Assembly (NCBI GenBank): GCA_001701165.1
Contig: DAAP01000040.1
Coordinates: 1 to 45,118, forward strand
DNA from: Bacteroidales bacterium H4
GTDB lineage: Bacteria; Bacteroidota; Bacteroidia; Bacteroidales; Muribaculaceae
Reading direction: 5' to 3'
DNA length: 45,118 nt
The notes beneath the pieces are model-generated. The model had not been told where the DNA came from, ran no database searches, and saw only the letters and a list, made by a program, of their open reading frames with translations. The stretch's first letter is position 1. Every line of letters begins with the position of its first letter. Position numbers and translations under genes: made by a program. This document shows, in pieces, positions 41,837-45,118 of the stretch.

Positions 41837-42439
41837 TTAAGAGTTTAATTTCTTCAACTTCATTATCAATTGACCAAGTTCAGAATAAGTATAATCTCTT
41901 TCCGTTTCATGTTTTTCTCGTATAGAACAATTCGAGTTTTTTACAGCATTTTCAAGGCTTCCTCCTTTTCGTTCAAAATAACTATGCAGCCCCTTTGTCT
42001 TCTTAAAGAAAGATTGTTTTTTTTCATACTTCACCCTTTTGTTCAAGTCTTTGATTAGGGCGTTCTGGTCATTATACATACGAGACGTATAGTCGAAATA
42101 ATACAAAAAGAACAACTCAGAGCAGCGATGCGTTTCAAAAAATTCAACTCTACAACACTTCTCAGGTCTAACAATTGGGTTAGCATACTTCTTCTTCAAC
42201 TCTCCATATTTAACACGTTCAGCCTTATCATCTTTTGTATCCATATCTATAACACAAAAGATGTAATCATAATCCTGTATGCTTTCTTCGATTCGCTTTT
42301 CCAATTCCATAAGATTTGTGTGTTTCGGTCGATCCGGTTTTATATCCACACTTTTAAACATATCACGCAAAGAGTTTAAATAGTAAAACTCGGTTTCTCC
42401 CTCACCAAGGATAAGTGCTTTGTCTTTTAATGTTCCCAT
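41837..42439 (-). CDS. RloB-like TOPRIM-type protein (AbiLii-like)
   Basis: A 200-residue protein with the RloB-family N-terminus LILGEGETEFYYLNSL (Glu in a TOPRIM-like position near residue 13) and the acidic strand FCVIDMDTKDD (about 60-70). A strand with FETHRCSELFFLYYF follows, and the C-terminus is lysine-rich and helical. RloB/AbiLii proteins pair with an AAA15 ATPase in abortive-infection modules and probably act as the nuclease effector. It begins two bases after the stop of the ATPase gene on the same strand, so the two form an operon. Gene composition is AT-rich compared with the housekeeping genes here. Confidence 0.82.
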   Translation of the reverse strand: MGTLKDKALILGEGETEFYYLNSLRDMFKSVDIKPDRPKHTNLMELEKRIEESIQDYDYIFCVIDMDTKDDKAERVKYGELKKKYANPIVRPEKCCRVEFFETHRCSELFFLYYFDYTSRMYNDQNALIKDLNKRVKYEKKQSFFKKTKGLHSYFERKGGSLENAVKNSNCSIREKHETERDYTYSELGQLIMKLKKLNS

Positions 42440-42441
42440 AT

Positions 42442-43722
42442 TTAGTCTTCCAAATCGATAAAAAAACTTCCTAATTCGGGTTTTGCCCCCAACCTACCGA
42501 TACGATACGAATTGTACAAAGATAAATTTTTGTGCAATCCGAAAGAGTCGCCTCGAGAATACTCAGATGAAGCTGTCTCTCTATTTTTATCAACAAACCA
42601 CACTGCACCCCGATTCTCATTGATTAAATCCTGCGAAAGAAGTGTCGTTTCCTGGCTGGTAATAATCAATTGGGACTTTTCTGAATTGAAGATGAAGACA
42701 TTGAGATAGTAGTACAGCAAGTCATAATGCAAGTCCTCTCCTAACTCATCGAGGTAGTACACATGCGGACCTGTAATCATATCGTACAACGCACCCAAAA
42801 TACGTATATACTTTATTGTACCCTTGGATTGCCATTTGATTGGAATATCAAAGTCGCCAATATCTGAATGGTTTATAAATGCAATAGAATCAGCTGTTGG
42901 CTTAAGCAATACATCCTTGACCTGATCCGGAATACTTGCATTATTAACCAACTCTCGAAAATCATTCGAAAGTTGACGATCCTCTACAATATGCTTATAA
43001 CCGAGAATGTTTAAATCGGCTTTCCGTAACATCTTTTCGTAAAACTTTCGTTTTCTTGTGTCAGCATAGACCTCTTTAAGTATCTCTACCGGAGCAGCGT
43101 TCTCATCACCATCTACATCATGGTAATTATCCATAACCCAAGCATGAAGCCTATTAAACGGAGCAATATCCTCTTTCAAAGCAGCTTTACGGCAAACAGA
43201 AAGGACACTATGATTGTTCAAAGTATTCTCGCGGATGCTGTTCTGCGTCTTAACATACAATTTGAGGCTTGCCCCAAACTTGATATCCGCCTGCAAATTT
43301 TCGCCGACAAACTTACGGTCATAAAGCAACGCCTTCGATTTATTCGGATAGTAATACAGGCTCTCACTCAGAATGTGAGTATTATCAAACTCCACGTCAT
43401 AGTCATACCTAATGTCATCCGCATAAAAAGAGACATACATTTGTGTTGGCTTATCCTTTGTGAGAATAAACGGAACACGGCCCTTAATTTCCTCGGCTGC
43501 ATCCAATTTTGGTGTTATCAACAGCCGAAAGACCTCGTTTAAAGCTATCAACATATTAGACTTCCCGGACGCATTAGAGCCGTACAAGACCCCTAATTTG
43601 TATAAGAAAACGCCTTCAACGACTTCTACTACAAGTTCGGAATCCGGTTCCTTAGCTACAAAGTTTAATTCCTGTTTATCGCGGATTGAGAGGAAATTCT
43701 TAACCCAAAATTCTCTTATCAT
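42442..43722 (-). CDS. AAA15/AAA21-type ATPase of an AbiL-like defence pair
   Basis: A 426-residue ABC/SMC-like ATPase. It begins with IREFWVKNFLSIRDKQELNF, the typical first strands of AAA_15/OLD-like proteins. Walker A is GSNASGKS (residues 48-55), a long central helical insertion spans about 100-280, and Walker B with catalytic Glu is YYLDELGEDLH (about 320), followed by SQLIITSQETTLLSQ (switch strand). There is no fused nuclease domain; the RloB-like gene directly downstream fills that role. This matches AbiL (AbiLi/AbiLii) and is analogous to PARIS and Retron-linked ATPase/TOPRIM pairs. Its own promoter lies at 43758-43791. Confidence 0.83.
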   Translation of the reverse strand: MIREFWVKNFLSIRDKQELNFVAKEPDSELVVEVVEGVFLYKLGVLYGSNASGKSNMLIALNEVFRLLITPKLDAAEEIKGRVPFILTKDKPTQMYVSFYADDIRYDYDVEFDNTHILSESLYYYPNKSKALLYDRKFVGENLQADIKFGASLKLYVKTQNSIRENTLNNHSVLSVCRKAALKEDIAPFNRLHAWVMDNYHDVDGDENAAPVEILKEVYADTRKRKFYEKMLRKADLNILGYKHIVEDRQLSNDFRELVNNASIPDQVKDVLLKPTADSIAFINHSDIGDFDIPIKWQSKGTIKYIRILGALYDMITGPHVYYLDELGEDLHYDLLYYYLNVFIFNSEKSQLIITSQETTLLSQDLINENRGAVWFVDKNRETASSEYSRGDSFGLHKNLSLYNSYRIGRLGAKPELGSFFIDLED

Positions 43723-43757
43723 AAGGAGTGTCGTTTATTATATCTTCGCTTTTTGCA

Positions 43758-43791
43758 CAAAGTTACGAGTAATTTCTCTATTAGCGCAAAA
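43758..43791 (-). promoter_or_regulatory. Promoter of the AbiL-like operon
   Basis: On the minus strand TTTTG (complement of 43787-43791), 21 bases, then TAACTTTG (complement of 43758-43765). The leader to the ATG at 43722 is about 30 bases. Confidence 0.65.
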
Positions 43792-43902
43792 CACGCACCA
43801 TATTTTACGTAGTAAATCTACGTTTTAACATTATTTTAACATACAGCTAACCATTTAAACATCATCAATAGACACAAATCTCCGCAAACTTGCGGTGCAA
43901 AT

Positions 43903-43933
43903 TTGTTTTTTTCGCCGCAAAGGGGTAAATTTG
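43903..43933 (+). promoter_or_regulatory. Promoter directly before the Fic gene
   Basis: TTTG (43903-43906), 19 bases, TAAATTTG (43926-43933): consensus boxes and spacing. The ATG at 43938 is only four bases downstream, so the mRNA is probably leaderless. Confidence 0.7.
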
Positions 43934-43937
43934 CAGT

Positions 43938-45047
43938 ATGAAAAACGACCGAACACCGACAAGATATATTTGGCAATTAGACGATTGGCCAAATTTCAGA
44001 TGGAATTCTGACCTACTGATAGAGCCACTGAGCCGTCTAAGCCTCCTGCATGGCGAATTGACCGGGCAAATGTCACTGCTCGAATTTGACCGCAAAAGCG
44101 AAACACAACTCACCGCCCTTGCCGAAGACTTGCTCAACTCATCGGCAATAGAGGGCGTAATGCTCAACGCCGAGTCCGTACGCAGTTCCATAGCACGACA
44201 CTTAGGCCTCGAAGACGATGGGCTGCTGCACGAAGATCATTATGTCGAAGGACTCGTGAATGTAATGATGGACGCAGTGAAAAACGCCGAAGCACCACTA
44301 TCAAAAGAACGGCTTTTCGGATGGCACTCCGCCCTATTCCCCTACGGAAGAAGCGGCGGTATCAGCATCACTGTAGCCAACTGGCGTAAAGGCGAGGAAG
44401 CGATGCAAGTTGTCTCCGGGGCATTAGGACATGAACGTGTTCATTATATTGCTCCGCCTTCCGATTCTGTGCCGACAGAAATGAGCCGCTTCATTACGTG
44501 GTGCAACGACACTGACTGTCCTTTATTTATCAAGGCGGCAATCGCTCACCTGTGGTTTGTATCCATACATCCATTCGATGACGGCAATGGCCGTATCAGC
44601 CGAACCATCGCCGATATGTTTCTGTCGCGGTTAGACGGAAGTGGCAGATATTACAGCATGTCAGCGCAAATCAATTGCGAAAAGAGCAAATACTATTCGG
44701 CGTTGGAAGAAACTCAAAAAGGCACCCTCGATGTGACACAGTGGCTCCTGTGGTTCTTCTCATGCCTGGAAAGAGCAATAAGCCATACTCTCAGTGTCAC
44801 CGCTCGAACTATGGAAAAAGCTCGATACTGGGAACGATACCGAGATATTGAAGTCAACGAACGGCAGCGCATAGTCATCAATAGACTATGGGATGGTTTC
44901 GAAGGCAAACTTACCACTTCAAAATGGGCCAAGATATGCCACTGCTCGCAAGATACGGCCTTACGAGACATTTATGACCTAATATCAAAACACATGCTCA
45001 AGGATAGCGGCCAAAAGGGCCGGGCCGCACACTATATGCTTCCATGA
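43938..45047 (+). CDS. Fic family AMP-transferase with N-terminal inhibitory helix
   Basis: A 369-residue Fic/DOC protein. An N-terminal DUF4172-like domain (IWQLDDWPNFRWN, about 11-23) precedes the inhibitory helix SSAIEG (about 67-72), which fits the (S/T)xxxE(G/N) rule of class II Fic proteins, whose Glu blocks ATP. The core motif is HPFDDGNGRISR (about 213-224), with all catalytic residues present. The C-terminal 70 residues form a winged-helix-like domain (WAKICHCSQDTALRDIYDLI). Such enzymes add AMP to Tyr, Ser or Thr of target proteins; targets here are unknown. The protein must start at the ATG at 43938, because the next ATG would remove the DUF4172 domain. It stands divergent from the AbiL-like pair. 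Confidence 0.92.
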   Translation: MKNDRTPTRYIWQLDDWPNFRWNSDLLIEPLSRLSLLHGELTGQMSLLEFDRKSETQLTALAEDLLNSSAIEGVMLNAESVRSSIARHLGLEDDGLLHEDHYVEGLVNVMMDAVKNAEAPLSKERLFGWHSALFPYGRSGGISITVANWRKGEEAMQVVSGALGHERVHYIAPPSDSVPTEMSRFITWCNDTDCPLFIKAAIAHLWFVSIHPFDDGNGRISRTIADMFLSRLDGSGRYYSMSAQINCEKSKYYSALEETQKGTLDVTQWLLWFFSCLERAISHTLSVTARTMEKARYWERYRDIEVNERQRIVINRLWDGFEGKLTTSKWAKICHCSQDTALRDIYDLISKHMLKDSGQKGRAAHYMLP

Positions 45048-45118
45048 CCGCAGAAACACGTTGTGTATTGTCATCGGCAGTCGCAACCTGCGGCCGGGTC
45101 TATATGCTTAGTATCACC

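Noticed and set aside
45048..45118. Possible terminator after the Fic gene
   Set aside because: CCGCAG/CTGCGG can pair, but the loop is very long and no T run follows; nothing else can be said about these 71 bases.

Overview
The window looks like a chromosome segment of a Bacteroidales gut-type bacterium. The evidence is Bacteroidota-type promoters (TTTG, about 20 bases, TAnnTTTG), almost no Shine-Dalgarno sequences, a BspA-like surface protein with a type IX secretion tail, a PorE-like T9SS lipoprotein, a MurF-Alr fusion and a full MoxR-Bat aerotolerance operon. The family cannot be fixed from this piece; a Muribaculaceae-like relative is a guess.

Layout. 1-5.3 kb: the 3' part of a large leucine-rich-repeat surface protein, then a TonB-dependent receptor. 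5.5-12.5 kb: mostly housekeeping genes (a split chromate-type transporter pair, folC, ridA and a YihY/BrkB membrane protein on the minus strand, rfbD, prfC). 12.5-14.6 kb: a small scar-like island. It holds a 5'-truncated reading frame with a papain-like toxin module, a small acidic gene with its own promoter, a damaged XRE-type regulator, and a 12-bp direct repeat at its edges. 14.6-21 kb: galE, porE, a GSCFA protein and murF-alr. 21.2-30 kb: the Bat operon (moxR, DUF58, an unnamed membrane protein, batA-batE) behind a regulatory region with an inverted repeat and a 5'-terminal hairpin. 30-36.1 kb: a small DNA-binding protein, a DUF2007-Usp fusion, a YigZ-family protein, a CBM20-GH77 4-alpha-glucanotransferase and an unrecognised zinc-ribbon protein.

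36.2-45.1 kb is a defence island. It opens with a promoter-to-terminator unit encoding a long rod-like RNA that resembles 6S/Bacteroidales-1 RNA. Next is a two-gene restriction-modification-like system: an MTase-like companion without an NPPY motif, followed by a GIY-YIG/helicase/methyltransferase protein of 1309 residues. The system's putative recognition domain is an AT-rich patch inside an otherwise GC-rich gene. Convergent to it is an AAA15-type ATPase/RloB pair resembling AbiL, and beyond that a Fic AMP-transferase with a built-in inhibitory helix.

The least familiar parts are the R-M-like pair with its RNA-encoding upstream region, and the truncated toxin island at 12.6-14.3 kb. All functional calls come from reading motifs by eye; no database search was possible.
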